A stretch of 64,000 bases of DNA, taken from Fasciolopsis buskii (Eukaryota; Platyhelminthes; Trematoda; Plagiorchiida; Fasciolidae). The notes beneath the pieces are model-generated. The model had not been told where the DNA came from. It saw nothing but the letters and a program-made list of their open reading frames with translations, and did not search any database. Positions 46,267 through 60,693 of this stretch are shown here, one piece after another. The first letter of the stretch is position 1, and each line of letters opens with the position of its first letter. The stretch is from assembly GCA_008360955.1 (NCBI GenBank), contig LUCM01009820.1, forward strand, positions 186,001-250,000, in the 5' to 3' direction. Made by a program: the position numbers and the translations under genes.

Positions 46267-49200
46267 AAACCTCGAACGCAAATTACGCAAGCGAACGTCG
46301 ATTCTGGCTAGTGAAGTCGACTTATGGATAGAAAGTGCAAGTGAATTCTCCGTCATATGTGACTTCTAGCTTTTCATGCCCACTCAAAGCAAATCGGAAG
46401 TGTCTGACTGCCTGGATTTCACATATGTTCCAATCTACTGAATTTATGAAAAGATCTCTCCAAATTGTTATACCCAATCTCGAAATATATTTTATTTGAA
46501 GTTTGCCCACTATCACGCAAAGGGTGACTGACCTCGAGCGGACTCTGTATTTCTGAGGAGGCTGTAAAAATCGGACAAGTTTAAAATCAACCCCTTGCTA
46601 GTATATGATGATGAACACCACATTTGGAATTAAAATGAATTATCAAAATATTATCACCAACTAACATTTTGGCGACTGTATGGTAGTCAATGATTCACAA
46701 TTTGCACTCAATTATTTCATTAAAATCCCAGTACTAAGTTACCGTGTGGAAGAGAATGACCTTCTGCCTCGAACGTGAATTTGGAGATAAGTACGAGAGG
46801 TGTTTTGGTGGTGACCATGAAGAAAAACCAACTTATCTCATACATTTCGAACGATAAAAGTTTACTCAAGTTTTTGAATAATGCATTTGGTTGCACTTAT
46901 CGAAAACCATCTCCTCATCTCACAAGAAAAAGCCCTTTTCACATAATTCAGTTACATAACACTTTGGGTCAGCATTCTCTCTGGTTAGGGAAAGAGCTAT
47001 TTGTTTCGTCTGTTTATTTGCCAATCAAAGGCAAAGAATACCTTATGTCCAATCGATAAGGATTATCAAAGCTATAGCTGTACTAGCTTAGAAGTAATCC
47101 TCGTGACGATAGCCAAAACGGGTTCATAAATGTCACCGTGTGCTAGTAATACGTGGATATTAAGAGCTGATGTTTGATCGAAATGATTATACGCTATAGC
47201 TGCCATCTGCAATACACATTACCTGGGCCAGGTCACACGGTAAATGCAAGCTGGATACAGTCTGGAATGACTCCAGTTATCAAAAGATCAACATCTCTGG
47301 TTAGACAGTAAATGCCTTTACGTGGTCTGGAAAATCTTTAGGCCTACTCAAGTGATGGGTTTTAGATTTTACTGCAAAGTTCCTTACGAGGACCGGCGGC
47401 TTGGATAGGGGGAATGAACATTTGGTACACTGGGACCGTTCATTCGTGAAATGATGTTCACTGTCACCGACACGATTTTCGAGTGTTCCTGCTGCATGAT
47501 AGCGTGATTTGCGACACCCAGGTTTGATTGTGTGCTTGTTATTTGGATATCGAAGATAAGATCGGTTCCGCTGTTGATCAGTAAATTATCAAACCGGATG
47601 TGAATCGACGATGAATGATTACTGACCTTTCACAAAGATGCACCGAAGTCAAGTGATACTGGTCCCATTTTCATCACTGTGTACAGACTTCTGGATGGGA
47701 TAGAAGCACATAGATTTTAAATTCCAAACGACCGGAATTCGTTCAAAGGTAATCGTTGTTTGTGGAAATCAGATTTCCCGTTTCCTGCTTGCCTGTGAGT
47801 GAACATGCTGAACTTATAATGCAACCTATCTAGATGCCACTTTGCATTCAGCGATACGTGACTAGCAAACTGACTTTACCCTCCGCTACAGTTCGATAAA
47901 TTTGTTATTACGTTCTAAAAATTGTTTCTTCACCCACGCAGAGATCGTACTGAAGAGTTTTTGACCTATTTGCTTATCTGGGGAAGGGTAAGCGCTACTT
48001 TGGTAGCATGAGTTTTGTCCCGGTATGGGTGCGGGTCCCGATGGGGTCAATAACTTTTCAAATATGGGCTATACAGAATTTTCGTAAGTCTAGAAATAGG
48101 TTCAGGTTAAATTCAGGCGTATCACCACAATTACAGGACCTGATGCTAGTCACGTATTTACTTTGCTGATTTTAGCTCATGGGCAAGGCAAATCGCATCA
48201 ATTTGTTGAGATTAGCAAATTTCGGCATCCTAAGAACGCAATAGGGGATAGCTACTTAGCATGTAGAAATTTATCAATAGCATCCATGTTTCTCCTTAAA
48301 TGTTTCTAATGATCGTGAACTGCGGCGATAACGAGAAATCAAATTTGCGAACCGATTGCAATGAATAAATTTTCTCAAATCTTGGCCTTGCGAGTTGGCT
48401 GATGAAAGAAAGCGAATTTTCAAATGTGCGCATTTATGTTGTCCCTGAATGCCACGTTTCTTCGTGATGCTGGAAATGCGGTTGAATAAACAAATAAATA
48501 CATACATTCCTTGTATAGGCTTGCTCTTTTTGTTAGGAAATGTTTTGATAGCCAGATTTCCTTTTTATTTTCTGAATTCACATTTATCCCATTGAAGTAA
48601 ACGAGAACATAACGAAAATAACACGATGCAGACAACGTTCTGAAATATATTTGAAAAAAGATAATCAATCTCCGGATTCCATATACTATACCGGAAAATC
48701 TACAGGTTAATCTACAGCAGCCAAGTGAATAAAAAATAAATTTTCCAGAGCGAGCATATCCTTTTTGCTGAAAATAGGAAAACAACGTCTCCTTTTTACG
48801 GCCTCGGATAATGCGCTTCTGGCGAATTCCCAGACCTATTACTTCCTCTTTCCTGTCAGAGGCGGACAATGCTCTGGCTTTCCAAGTCAAGTGGAAGTCT
48901 GGAGAGTTCAGTTCAGCATCTTCCATTATTTTCCCAACGTAACGGATTCTATTTCTTTTCAAATTTTCCGTTAACAATTTGTTCAAATAATATCGGTCTC
49001 CGCCCAGTCAGTAGTCGCAGAACTGAAAGTTCAAAGCCTAACATGGCATTGTCCAATTTTATTGAGAAAAATAGCAACAACTTTGGTTCTTTTTTCTCTT
49101 CGTATCTTCGTCATCACATGATCATTTTGATTTGTCTGCGACTCACTTCATGGTAATCAGCGTCATTCCTCCCAACTACAATCGAATAACTTGTTCTGTA

Positions 49201-52120
49201 CAAATCATGACTCAGCACTGATCTCCTTGGAATATCATGTACATTCGACAGATAGCACTGCATCAGGTGTGGCCGTTTCTGCAGTACACGTAGTTAATAA
49301 GCAGTGAGTCAAACATACTAACATGTGATATCAATGGGACCGTAAGTAGAGAAATTATCAGACACTTTTCTTTCTCGAACCTGTTGCATCGGATCAGGAC
49401 AGCCTGAAGTGACAAAACTGTTTTTATAGACTGTCACATCGATTAGGACTTTTTGTCACGTGACTGAAGCGTTAGTGGAGTGGTCCCAGTATCCTCTAAG
49501 GAGGGAAAGGGGTGGCAACCATGACTTTGAAACTTGGAGTGCCATATAAGCACGTAAAGTTCTGTTGAGTCAGATGTGTTGATGAACTGAGAGACTGCGA
49601 GTTCCCGTCTTACAGGGTAGCAAGGTGCAAGGTGAACTACTTTGAAGGAAAAGCGTTACAATATGGACACTTCGTTCATTGACTTTAAATCCGACTAAGG
49701 GAAAACCTTACTGGCCGGTTTTGACGGATGACAAATGCAGGTGCTTTTTCCAAGTGACGGAACTCTGCCCAATTCAAGCTATGAGAAGACTGATTTGTAG
49801 ACGGAGAGCTATTGCTTGAACTTCGAATGAAGTGGTGCTACAAGGTTGCTAATCGGCGGCTTGCAGTGAATGCAAACAAGAAACGATTTCGACTACCTAA
49901 TGCCCCCTGAGTTGAGACAATTCGTCGCCCTCACCATTCAAACGAAACGTTCCCCATCATACCCCGTGCTTGGATCTGGGCTTCCCAAAATGTAAGGAGT
50001 GAATAACACCACGCTAACACTGAAGCCAGTTTGAAATACCGAACTTAGTTTGTTCAGATATTGTCCTCAGTGACAATCAACAGTGCCCGAAATCCCCGAA
50101 CCGAGACACTATAAATGTGCCGTTCTCAAAGTATCCCATACAATCCAATCTTCTTTACGAAAGGGAAGTTGTTTCCAATAGTCCTCTTTGCCTTTGATAT
50201 TCATAGGTGCATGGGTCACGTTTTTTTGTGAGTAGTGTATGGGTTTGGTATTTCTATGGTTGGTTCACTGTCTTTCGGACTGTAAACTCCACGCATGAAA
50301 ATCACTTTATCCATTCAACCATGCACTGAAAAGGCACCAGACTCGAGTTCCGGTCTCATAGCAGCTTATTAATAGCAGTCTTTGGATAGGCTCTCTGTCG
50401 TCAGTGTGATAAACTAAGCATCCTAATGGATCGAGAATTTAAAATGATTGATTTAACTTGTTCGATGCAGTTTTGATGCATGCGGTCTGATAACATTTAC
50501 CCTTTAACGTTTGCGGCTTCAAGGCCCCCAAAATAAAATCTCATTTGTTTTTCCTGTCGATCAATGCCTTTTCACCCCAATCGGGTTATTTCTAAAGCCA
50601 ACATAAAAACGGGGCATTCAACAGGTTAACTTATCTATCATGTGCTCACCCCACCCAGTGGAGTTAACGTAATTTGACTAATCTGTGGCAACTCTTCTGT
50701 CATTACTGCCCAATAAATATAGTAAAATTAACAAACTTCCGGCATTGCTAGTAGGGCGAAAATTGCAGAAAAGGATGTAAACCACGGGATAATCAGAGCC
50801 TCTGATGTGAAACTTAATTTGGACATCAGTCTCCATGGGTTTGCCCCTCAATAAATGATGAAGACTACTCATCTTCACACAAAGTTTTTTTTGTCAAACA
50901 GTCAATGGTCACTACTTAGATGGTCTGTGTGAAGTGTACCCCAGGAGTAGTGTTATGGTCAACTATTTCATTGTTACTTTAAGTTCATCTAGCACAATGA
51001 ATCCTGCACGTCACTAGTCTCGACAACAAAAGTTGAACAAATCTATCGGCTCTCTTCAAGCAATCGCACAAATGATGCAATACAAGAATTGATGTGTTGG
51101 CAGTGAACTTGATTCTTCAATTGATCTAGGTAGAATTACTTTCATCGGAAGGTGTTTCTCCCCTCTGATGATAGATAAACTCTCTCTGAACTATGCAAAC
51201 TCATCGCTTTTGGTAGCGTACAGACAGGTATTCACTCGCATACGGAAAGGGCATTCGAATAATTTTCCTTCAGTTAGTCGAGGCCGTCCCAGAGCCTACC
51301 TACTTAAACGGTTATTTTCGGCGTCTTTGTTTGCCGAGCCGCACTTGAGAGACACCTGTAGCATTCTCGGGAACTGTCTCTAAACGGGCTGGCATGAAGG
51401 GAGAGGATCTCGAAAATTAAACGTCAGAAGGTAGACGTGATATAACTAGCGTCACATAATATTCCACGCATTTTGGTTTCAAACTATTGTCTTTTGCTTC
51501 TATAAAGAATTCGTTTAGTATACCAGTCAAAATCAACCGATTTTGATGAAATTTTACACGAACTCCTACGGATATCAGTATGTCAGCTTTTAGACTAAAA
51601 ATGAAGTGTGGGTGGGTGGGAGATTAACCCGACCTCAAATCCAAACATTTTGTAAAAATTTTTCTTCACTAGTGACCTTAGATGACCACCTTGCTAACTT
51701 TCGCTCTGACCAAGGTGGAAAGCACTGTCTCGTGATTATGCACGATCGAATCAAATGAGTGGCTGAAGTTAATAATCAGTCGAGCTCCATCGAACGGTAC
51801 GATTTTCTGAAATGAGATTTATAATTGAAATGCGCGCCTAGTATTGGCATATAACAATTATTCAGAATGAGCACAAATGAACAAGCCCCTTGCAGACAGG
51901 ATACAAACGAACTAATACAAAAATAACCCATTACTGCTTGTCCGGATTTATTAGAACTAAATAGTGTCTAAACCAGTCAAACGTCTAAATGGCTTCGTTG
52001 AAAATTTCCGTCCAAGTCGCATTTAGTTTAGGTGCCCGTCTAATTCTCTTCACCTATCATCAGTACAAACTCCGACAGCAGAAATTCAGACAATAACTTC
52101 CTCATTTGATTTTGTGACAG

Positions 52121-52361
52121 ATGGTTCGAGAGCCTCGTCATGCTATGGCTAACGGAGAACGATGATGTCTCTGCGAACTACTTGAGAAATGCTTACGAGC
52201 GTGACAAACAAGATGGTTTCCAATGTTCCAGTGAACATGTGCTCTACTCCAATTCCGTGGTGGACGTATTCACTCAACTGAACCAGTGCTTTGATGTGAT
52301 TCGAAAACTTGAGTGTCCTGACCGCGAGGTAGAGGGACATTTTTTGCATCGGTTCTCCCTG
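52121..52361 (+). CDS. unc-13: unc-13 exon l: MUN domain
   Basis: Eighty codons after the split Lys: [20 protein letters not shown], then [55 protein letters not shown]. These match the WFEPFVxQWLxENxxVS, RDKKDGFQxSSEHxLFSxSVVDVFxQL and KLECPDP blocks. The acceptor is ttttgtgacag before 52121 and the donor GTGAGT at 52362, phase 0. This part of MUN is the region analysed in rodent Munc13-1 for syntaxin opening (family knowledge, not tested here). Confidence 0.97.
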
Positions 52362-55300
52362 GTGAGTTAAGAACGTGTTTTTCGCAAGATCCGTCTGATT
52401 TGAATATTGTGAATCAAGTAGCATATTTTCATCACCTAATTTTTGCTTCTTGCCCTGGACATGAGCAACGAGCGGCGTATACCTCGTTGCCTTTAGGAAT
52501 AATACACCGACTGAACCAATGGTTATGATAAGAAGTTCAATTAGTAGAAGTGGAACTCGTGGAATATGATTCTGCTCAAATTTATTTGATAGCAAATTTC
52601 AAATTCTTTGAACGCATTCAATCCTATGGCCTCAGACCTGACAAGGTTTTACTCGGCCTTGCTAATCTTCGAATAATTAACCATAATTTTATCTAGTAAT
52701 GGGCATAAGGTAATCTCGTCACAATGTTCAAACTAGTGATCCGTAACCATTATTACTGCCATACAAAAGATTGCCTCCATCTTCTTCACTTGGAAACACT
52801 TTATTTCACGTCAGAAACATTCAGTTCGTCACTCCAGATCATTCTAATTAATAGTTTTACAGGCAATTTTTAGGATTGAGTATTGGTGAATTCAACAGGG
52901 TTCAAGCACGAGGTACAAAAACGTTGGCCCTTCATTCTTTATTTGTGACTAGTTATTCTCTTTAGCTGTTCCTAACCAATAGCAGACAATAAGACGAAGA
53001 TTCATCTGTGAACTTGATACAAGTCTTTTATATGTCAAGTTGTCAACGGAGCAATTTGATTCCCTGCTAGAGAGGAACCCAGTCAAGATGGGATGCATCG
53101 AGTTGACCGGAAATTACTTTTGATAATTTCTCAGCGATGTATTCCAGGGTGCACACAGCAGGGCTATAAAATTTTATTGATGTTTATTTTATGGTGTTTG
53201 CATCTCCATGTTCTCGCAATGGCTGTTTCGTTGCCCTCAATTTCCGGATGACAACTCTGATCTGATAGGATTTTTACCGAGACGGCAAGCTAGTTGTATG
53301 TTGAACCTAACTATTTTTCAACTTACTACAGTATATTTGGTAAAATAGCTACGCAAAACTAATATTACCTGGCCTTTCTGTCGAAATTGCAAAACGACAG
53401 AAGTATTTTGATGAAAAGTGTTGTAGTCCCCTGGCATTTTGTCGTGCACCAAAAAAACTACAAATCAACTGTCTGACAGAACTGTTTCGGTTTGCTGTCG
53501 TGAGGAAGTGATCTTTTAACGGATAAGTCAATTAAAGTTAAACGTTTCAACCGCTTTGGCCGAAATTGTTTATTGGATGTGAAAGCAAGTACCGATCAGG
53601 CAAACAGCCCGGTAAACCCACTTCCGAAAAGGAATTGCTCCTATCCTCTCGATGGATTTCGAAAATAACGTAGAGCGTGAGTATGAAGTGAGTGACTTGA
53701 CTCCAGTCACCCATTTCTGGTACTATCAGTTAGCTGTTCACATACAACTGATCCAGATCGAATTGTGCATTCACTGAATACTAACATGAACGCTCTGCCG
53801 AATGATGCGTTTCCGGTTGACTGGCAACACACGACCCCAGTTGTGAGCAATTATTCTGCCTGATTCCGCTTCACCTCATATTCCCGTATGGGAATGGCGC
53901 GTGGGTGTATGGGAAGCTAAATTAATACAAGGTGCAAAAATAAAGTAGCAGAGCTATAGGACATTCCATTTTCCGGATAAACCAATGCCAATGCAGTTGG
54001 CTTAGGTCAATGGAACCAACTGATCCAACCGGACTTCGTAAACCTAACAGGTCACTTGACTACACTGCAGTTTTTGAAATCACCATGTAGTTCATAGGGG
54101 GTTGTTTGTAGCATGGATATCTACATCGGGGTTTGAGCAACTCAGTAGTGAACGATTTTGTTTTACTGTTATTGCCTAACAAAAAAGTGAAACAGAAGAC
54201 AGGGAAGCCGAAAACTTTGTTCACAACGGTGCGTAATTGGGAGTGTATCATTCTTTCTTATTTTTTCACAACAAACCTGAATGACAGACATACAGCGCAG
54301 CAATCTCAAATTGCAACCAACGATATCAGAAAACAGACTTGCAACATCCACTAGGCAATTTGCAAAGAAACAAACAAAAAACAAATGAGCCTAAAATGCA
54401 GAACATGAGACACACATCTGCAAGAATGATTCTCAAAAATGTTTGTGATTCACTTGTCAATTCAAACGTGTCACACTGGCTGATCATGCTAAAATGAACC
54501 GATTCACTAACTGTGGTCATAAATATTGCTTTACCTTTTGCCTGTCTTCATCAGTTCGATGGAAAATTGGGTGAACAATACGGAAGGGCAGAATACTGAA
54601 ATGATCAAAATTAACGCCAGCACCGTTTTCTCAAACTACATTTAATTCCAGTTAAAATAAACTGGTTTCCTCCTATCACTTCGAGAAGGCTGCGCTGATG
54701 TTCGAATTCTCTCAGAATCCTCTTGAATATAATGTGACATAGTCCTGGTGCTTAGTTGTCCTTTTGTAATGCATATAATTGTGAAATCACTTGCCATCAC
54801 AGCTCCAAATCTCAGTTAACCGTTATGGCGTAATTGTTACAAATGATCTGTGCTGCTCAATCGCTGTGTCCTAAGACGAAATCCAGTCTACAATGGATTA
54901 TTGTGCGGTAAAAACTTTGACCGCTAGTCTATTTGTATTGGGAGTCGATAATTCACTAAACATCAAAAGCAAATCAGTTTAGTTTGGTTTTTTACAACCA
55001 TTGACGTTCCAACAAAGTGCTCCAGTTCTGGATGCTATCTCACCGCACTATTTACTCGAAGCGACAAGCGACAAGCAAACGGGAAAAGTGCGTCATCGGC
55101 AGCAAAATGATGAGTTGAAGAATCATACAGAGAAGTAAAGGTTTAGAATATAAGCACGTCACTGACGGTTACAATCAGCCATATCACCCACTGTCTCCAA
55201 CCACCGTTTTGACGGATCTGAACTCCAACTCTGTAGTCCAACATGGACTGCATGATGAATTTAACTGTTTGACAGAAAGCAACCACCATCTTCTGTTGGA

Positions 55301-57295
55301 TTCGCTGATCTATCCTCAGTCAGTTTAGCGGTCGACTGTTTTCGGTTACTTGTCCAGTGCTTTAGAATTTGGAAACAAGACTTGGGAAACAAGCCTGCTT
55401 TCAGTTCTCCCTAAACATGCCAATACATGACGTTAGATTTGGTTACAAGTAACTGAAAGGAATAGTCGGTTTGCAGTCACTCTGCTTCCTATATCAATGC
55501 GTGTGCATGTATTTGTGCACATTTCTGTATAACTGACCAATTTTTCAAGCGATCGAGTAGTAAACCACTTGATGGAGGATGAAAAGAGAACCACGGGTGC
55601 ACCTGGAGAAAGTTGCACGGAAGGAAACATGGCTTCCGGTGTGTTTAAGATGTGACACCACACAGTTGTTGATTGTATTCTCCGGACTTCCGAGCATCCC
55701 TAGCTGTAGTATTTTGTTTGCCTAAGAGAGGGCGTACAGCCCCAACCATAGGATCCCGTTCGTTGTCTTTGGTTGTTCTAAGCTACACGAATGAACTCAA
55801 ACTATTTCAGCTAAATTCGTAGAATTACTAATTCTTCTTGGTAACGTTGCGACAGCATTTATCTACCCATCTGGTTTAAATGAATGACCAACTTTTCGAG
55901 GATAAGTTAAATAGGCTAGCTCGTATGTACTAACTTACTGACGAGTCCTAAATATTCACTCTCATCACGACGGGAATAAACCCTGGCTTAATGTAACAGT
56001 TTGCATACCCCTGAGATTCGAAGAGGTTCTTATAAGGAACTGTCTTTGTAAGCCGAAGAGTCCGTCGAGTCTGATAGGACAGTACTCGAAAGCCGACAGC
56101 GATTTGCCTCATAGCAGGCTGACGCACAGTACCTGGGTATAAACAATGGTGCTCTAAAACGTTATTCCAGTGTATGAAGGCGGCTTATAACGGTTTATTA
56201 GCCCAAATGGCTTGCACTATAAAAACTCTTCTCTACCTTTCAATGATGTGGAGGTTTATCACACATCACAGGCAGCACCAGTGTGATGAATGGTCTGTGT
56301 AGACGATACATTGGGACGTTTGGCAGCACAGGACAAAGGACTGAATTCAAATTCACAATAGTGATGATGTCAGTCAGTCCTAAGTGACGGGTCAACAGAA
56401 CTAAAGATTTTGATAGGTTAATACCACAGAGTATTTTTGATCATGCTATTGGGCCAGATGTTCCACGTAAAGCTTTTAGAGTAGTTTCACTTCTGAATCT
56501 TGGCACGTTTTACACAGGCTCACAAAAAGGCCTCAGTCGTGTACGCTGAGACTGGATGGTGAATCGCAGTGGTCGGTTCCAGGAAATACTAACCAATGAA
56601 CTTGACTTCGTGGAGCGTGTTGGACTGAGAGATTGGTGCACAGGACAAATCAGGTGAAATTTTGACTTATCGCGGTCAGTGATACTGGAATTAATGCTCA
56701 CTGATCTTTAGTTAGTTTTGTTTTTATCTCAGTGGAGTGGCATCTTGGCAACCAGATATTTGACCCTGTTTTTGCTCCTAAGAACCGGACTGTCTAGCGC
56801 CAAAGAGTTTATCTTCTGTCGAGACCACATGTGTTGCATAGAAGCCGGAACTTTTTCGTTGACTCTATACAACCGTATTCTAGCTTTGGCAAGTTGTGCT
56901 CACTTCTTCATTCAGAACGAAACCACATTTCAGATGCAACAGAAGATTCTGTACAAAGCGTCTAGTCAAAACTGAAATGTATTGAGGGATTCTTCTTGTC
57001 GGTTCTAATCCCAAAAGGTGAAACATTAGCTTAACTATCATTTGAATTGGGTCATTCACTTGTATTTCGTATGGTTGCCCGTCGTTTCTCTTAATCCTGT
57101 TCTTTTTATTCCTGCTGGATAAGGCTGGTGGCGGTCAACTCATAGCTTGGCTTACTTGCTTGAAAAAAATCAGCTTTGGTTTTGACATAGGTTGGCGGCT
57201 TGATAAAATAAATATAAATTCAAGTATTTATTTCCTTGTTTTTATCCACTGAGGCTAAAAGTATTCACATGATGCTTTCCACCTGAGTTTCGGCA

Positions 57296-57330
57296 ATATA
57301 CATATATATATATATATACATATAAATATA
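57296..57330. repeat. TA/CATA-rich microsatellite
   Basis: Alternating TA run with a few C interruptions. Confidence 0.95.
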
Positions 57331-59547
57331 ATTGCAATAGTAGGTGAGTTGATGTAATTTACCGGATGATCCGTCATGTCGTGTTCACATCCGACTTGCG
57401 GCTGAAATCCATGGGAGCACTTTACAGCTGCAGAGGTTCAGATTTGCACCAGAGTTAGTCACGATTTCAATCTCAATCTTATGTCACGTGATGCACTAGC
57501 ACTGTGCGAAGACGGGTTATTTGGTGTCTTTTCTGTGTGTTTGGTTGGGAACTTATTTCCCAAGATTGTGACGAGTACTCAATTATTCTCAATTCTAACA
57601 AGCAAAATGTAGCAAATGAAGAATGGTTGGACATTCAAATTTTCACCCCAAAGAGGTGAGAGTTTCAAATCCCAGATCCATCAATAATCGAAAATATAAA
57701 AAAGAGCATGGCAACATAGTCGCTGATTGACAGTTAACATCTCACGAAACGTTGGGGCTGTTGTTGCTGCCAGCAGAGAGAATAGGAGAAATTTATTCGG
57801 TGTACTAGCAATAGGTTTCTTTCTGCGATGCTTAAAACCATCTCACACATGGGTGTAGTCAAAGCTAGAAAAGGAACCGGGCCTTTTGGGGAAACAGAAT
57901 TTTTCTGATGCGTTTATTAGTACCCGCGCTATTTCAAACCATTCATTGAAATCATCTATCTCCATTGCGAATGTGTCCAAAAAGACAAAGGCCATTTTGT
58001 GCGTTTCTTTGTATAAACTGAGTGGAATACTGTTCATGCGTACTCATGGCATTCAACTTCAGTATCCTCAGAAAGACAGTTTGACATGGAGAACCATTCT
58101 TTGTTGATATTTTATTGATGAATCTTAAGAATAATCGATTTAAGTCTTGTATAGTCTATATGTCCACGAAATTTTGGTGCGTTCCAGCCCCTGGCAATAA
58201 TAAAGAATAGTTACTAGACAGCTTTAACGACATCTAAAATTTGTCCACCACACCCCAGGGGAGGAGCAAGACAACGTATTCCAAGCTAAACACAATTCAT
58301 CAGAATGGTGACTCCTGTCAGTTAACAGCGCACCGAGAAGCAACATGGGACAGATAATGTATCCAGATAAAATTTTTCAATGATACGATTCATCATCCAG
58401 TCCCTGCATCTACTGTACTACACATATTCGTCTGGCTTTAAAAGGGATGTGGAAGTACAGACTAAAAATTGGAGGCATGCCGGTGAAGTCAACAGGACAT
58501 TCTACTCGGCGCAATTCAGTATCCATTTATAAACCGAGTGTTTTCGGGAACAATAAATAGTCCCCTTTGTGCGTATTGATTCACTTCGTTCTGTAGAGCC
58601 AGCTACATTGGCTGCGGGATCAGCTACTTATCAGACCGAGTCTTTGAGAACCCGCGGGAGTGACTGAGTGTGAGAACAATTAGGATAATTACGCGCGCCG
58701 CATTTTTCACCCTTGTGAGTATAACCACTCAGTGGATGAGATAATTGGTCTAAATTTATTGGGGCAGACAGACGTCGTATTCATTTGTCATTAGAGGTCC
58801 CTCCTGTATGTAGGCTCAGAAACAGACGGACCAGACAGTTTGGCTACTCCGGGCCACTTGACGATCTTCGGTGCGCGTGCAAAGCATTGAACATCTGACT
58901 CGGCATACAATTACGTGCCCGCGTACGTACTTACACATACTCGAAGAACTTACTACCATATCCCCATACTGTTATTGTTGTCTATGATTAAAATTATTTA
59001 TTCATCTATTTAGAAATGACGCCTGGCACTTTCCCCACGTTGTTTTATTTTCGATAGAATCCCTGGGGCTTTTCAAGCAGTGAAACGTTTCTGAGGTTCC
59101 TCTAAATTTCTCGTTGCCCTTTTCGCTACAGACGGAACAGCTTGAAGTTTTTCTCAAAACCATCTTCCCGAATTCGGTTTATATTCCCGTGTTGTGTTAC
59201 TGGTCTAAATGATGTCAACAGTGCGCAGTTTCATGACGAAATCTTTGAGATGCTCAGCCCAAATCCACGCAGCACAAGACGGGGAATTAAACTGAACCTA
59301 ACATATTAACTGGAGTTTTTATCACACGCTTGAAACATGAATGTAGTGCAGACGGCATGCCCAGTAGCCTCGCAATAATTATGCGATCAGATGAGGGACT
59401 GGCAACTTTAACTCTGGAATTTGGGGTGGCAAAGGACCACATAAGTTATCAACGGATCAGATGAACTAAGGAGCTGGATGATAGCAAGCTGCCATTTGCT
59501 TTGATCGATCCGGGCAATTCGGTGTTATATACATATGCATTGAAACT

Positions 59548-59768
59548 ATAAGTAGTATCTGGATGAGTGAACAAAATTTGCCCCGAAGCAAACGATCGGT
59601 TTCGCGGATATTGTTGCTCGTCAGGTATGCGTATCCGGTACTCTCTTGCCTACATATCCTTATACTTGCAAATTTCGAATTGTTATGTCTCACCAGAATC
59701 TAACTTGTATCGTCAGAGGTGTGCATGGAAGCTCTTCGTCGAAGAGTCTACAGAAAAACAGCAACCGT
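59548..59768 (-). repeat. Diverged 307-bp-family copy with hammerhead remnant
   Basis: About 220 bases aligning to the array unit from AAGTAGTATCTGGATG to CAACCGTGA, with the same TCTTCGTCGAAGA near-palindrome. Minus strand: GCATAC, CTGACGA, GCAACAATATCCGC, GAAAC, CGATC, GTTTGC. Core boxes and the cleavage U-C are intact, but stem I has one mismatch, stem II one, and the C-G of stem III is C-A. Followed directly by a TA run, as is the array. Confidence 0.7.
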
Positions 59769-59796
59769 GATATATATATATATATATAATATACAG
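59769..59796. repeat. (TA)n microsatellite
   Basis: TA run directly abutting the 307-bp-family copy. Confidence 0.95.
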
Positions 59797-60693
59797 TGAC
59801 CGTATTACCTAGAATGGGGGACACGTCAGTATTTGTTCAGTGATTCCCACAACAGCTGAAAATCGCAAACGATATTGCGTAGAACAGAACCAATTTACTG
59901 GTAATGAAATATACTATTATTTGCAAGCTGAAAAATACAGGTAAATGAGTACTTCATGGAGCAGCTCGTTTAACGTTCTTCATTCGGATAATTTTTTTGG
60001 ATGGGCCAATTCCTCAAACTAGTGATCAAGGTAGTGGTTACATGGTCTCACAAACCACTTGAGCTGAATGGTTGCGACTGGTCTTCCTTCTTGATAACTA
60101 TGGAAATGAGATCAGGTTGCTATGCCCCACCATTGATGAGGTCGGATTTTTTGTGCTCAGGTAATCCAACGGGTAGTATGATGGTTATAAGTCACATTTA
60201 ACAAGTTGTGTGCATCACCCTAGCCCACCCCCCGTTGGCAGCGGAAGCCGTTTTGCATTTCTGGCATCCAGTTCGACGCCGAATTCGGAGACATTCCCAG
60301 AGCTGGGGTTTTAAGACGTCTTGAGTTGAAATGCGCAAAATAATTCACTGATAACAAATCAAACGAACTATTTTGTCATTTTATGTCCTATTTGGAAGAT
60401 GGAAATCAATGCTGATGGATATACTGTAACATCTTGATTGTTTGTTATAATGGACGTTATTGGTAGATCTGGTTTTCTGTCGCGTAATCTCTGGTCGATC
60501 ATACTGCAAAATGCAACCACGTTATTGTGGGACTAAAATTAGCCACGAGGTACGTCTATTTCAGAAAAAAATTGAAGAACAACATCTTCATTGCTCGTAC
60601 ATTTATTCTAGCTCAGTCACCTTTGCTGACGTGTGATTTTGTGTGTTCTCCTTGTCTATGTGCCTCCGATACACCTGGGAAAAAACCCAAAAG

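Larger units (their letters stand above)
45083..52120 (+). other. 7-kb unc-13 intron
   Basis: Contains a SINE/hammerhead copy at 45244-45325, a diverged 307-bp-family copy at 45590-45735 and a tRNA-Gly-like fragment at 46195-46266. A 188-codon minus frame (48420-48986) has no recognisable motif. Remainder unrecognised. Confidence 0.75.
52362..60693 (+). other. 8.3-kb unc-13 intron
   Basis: Holds TA-rich repeats, the diverged 307-bp-family copy at 59548-59768 and two hammerhead-core-like traces around 55938 and 56050. No exon of another gene recognised. Confidence 0.75.

Noticed and set aside
48420..48986. 188-codon open frame on the minus strand
   Set aside because: No recognisable motif beyond a vague RIRYVGKIMED resemblance to LINE ends; AT-rich intronic composition and lack of splice or start context suggest chance.
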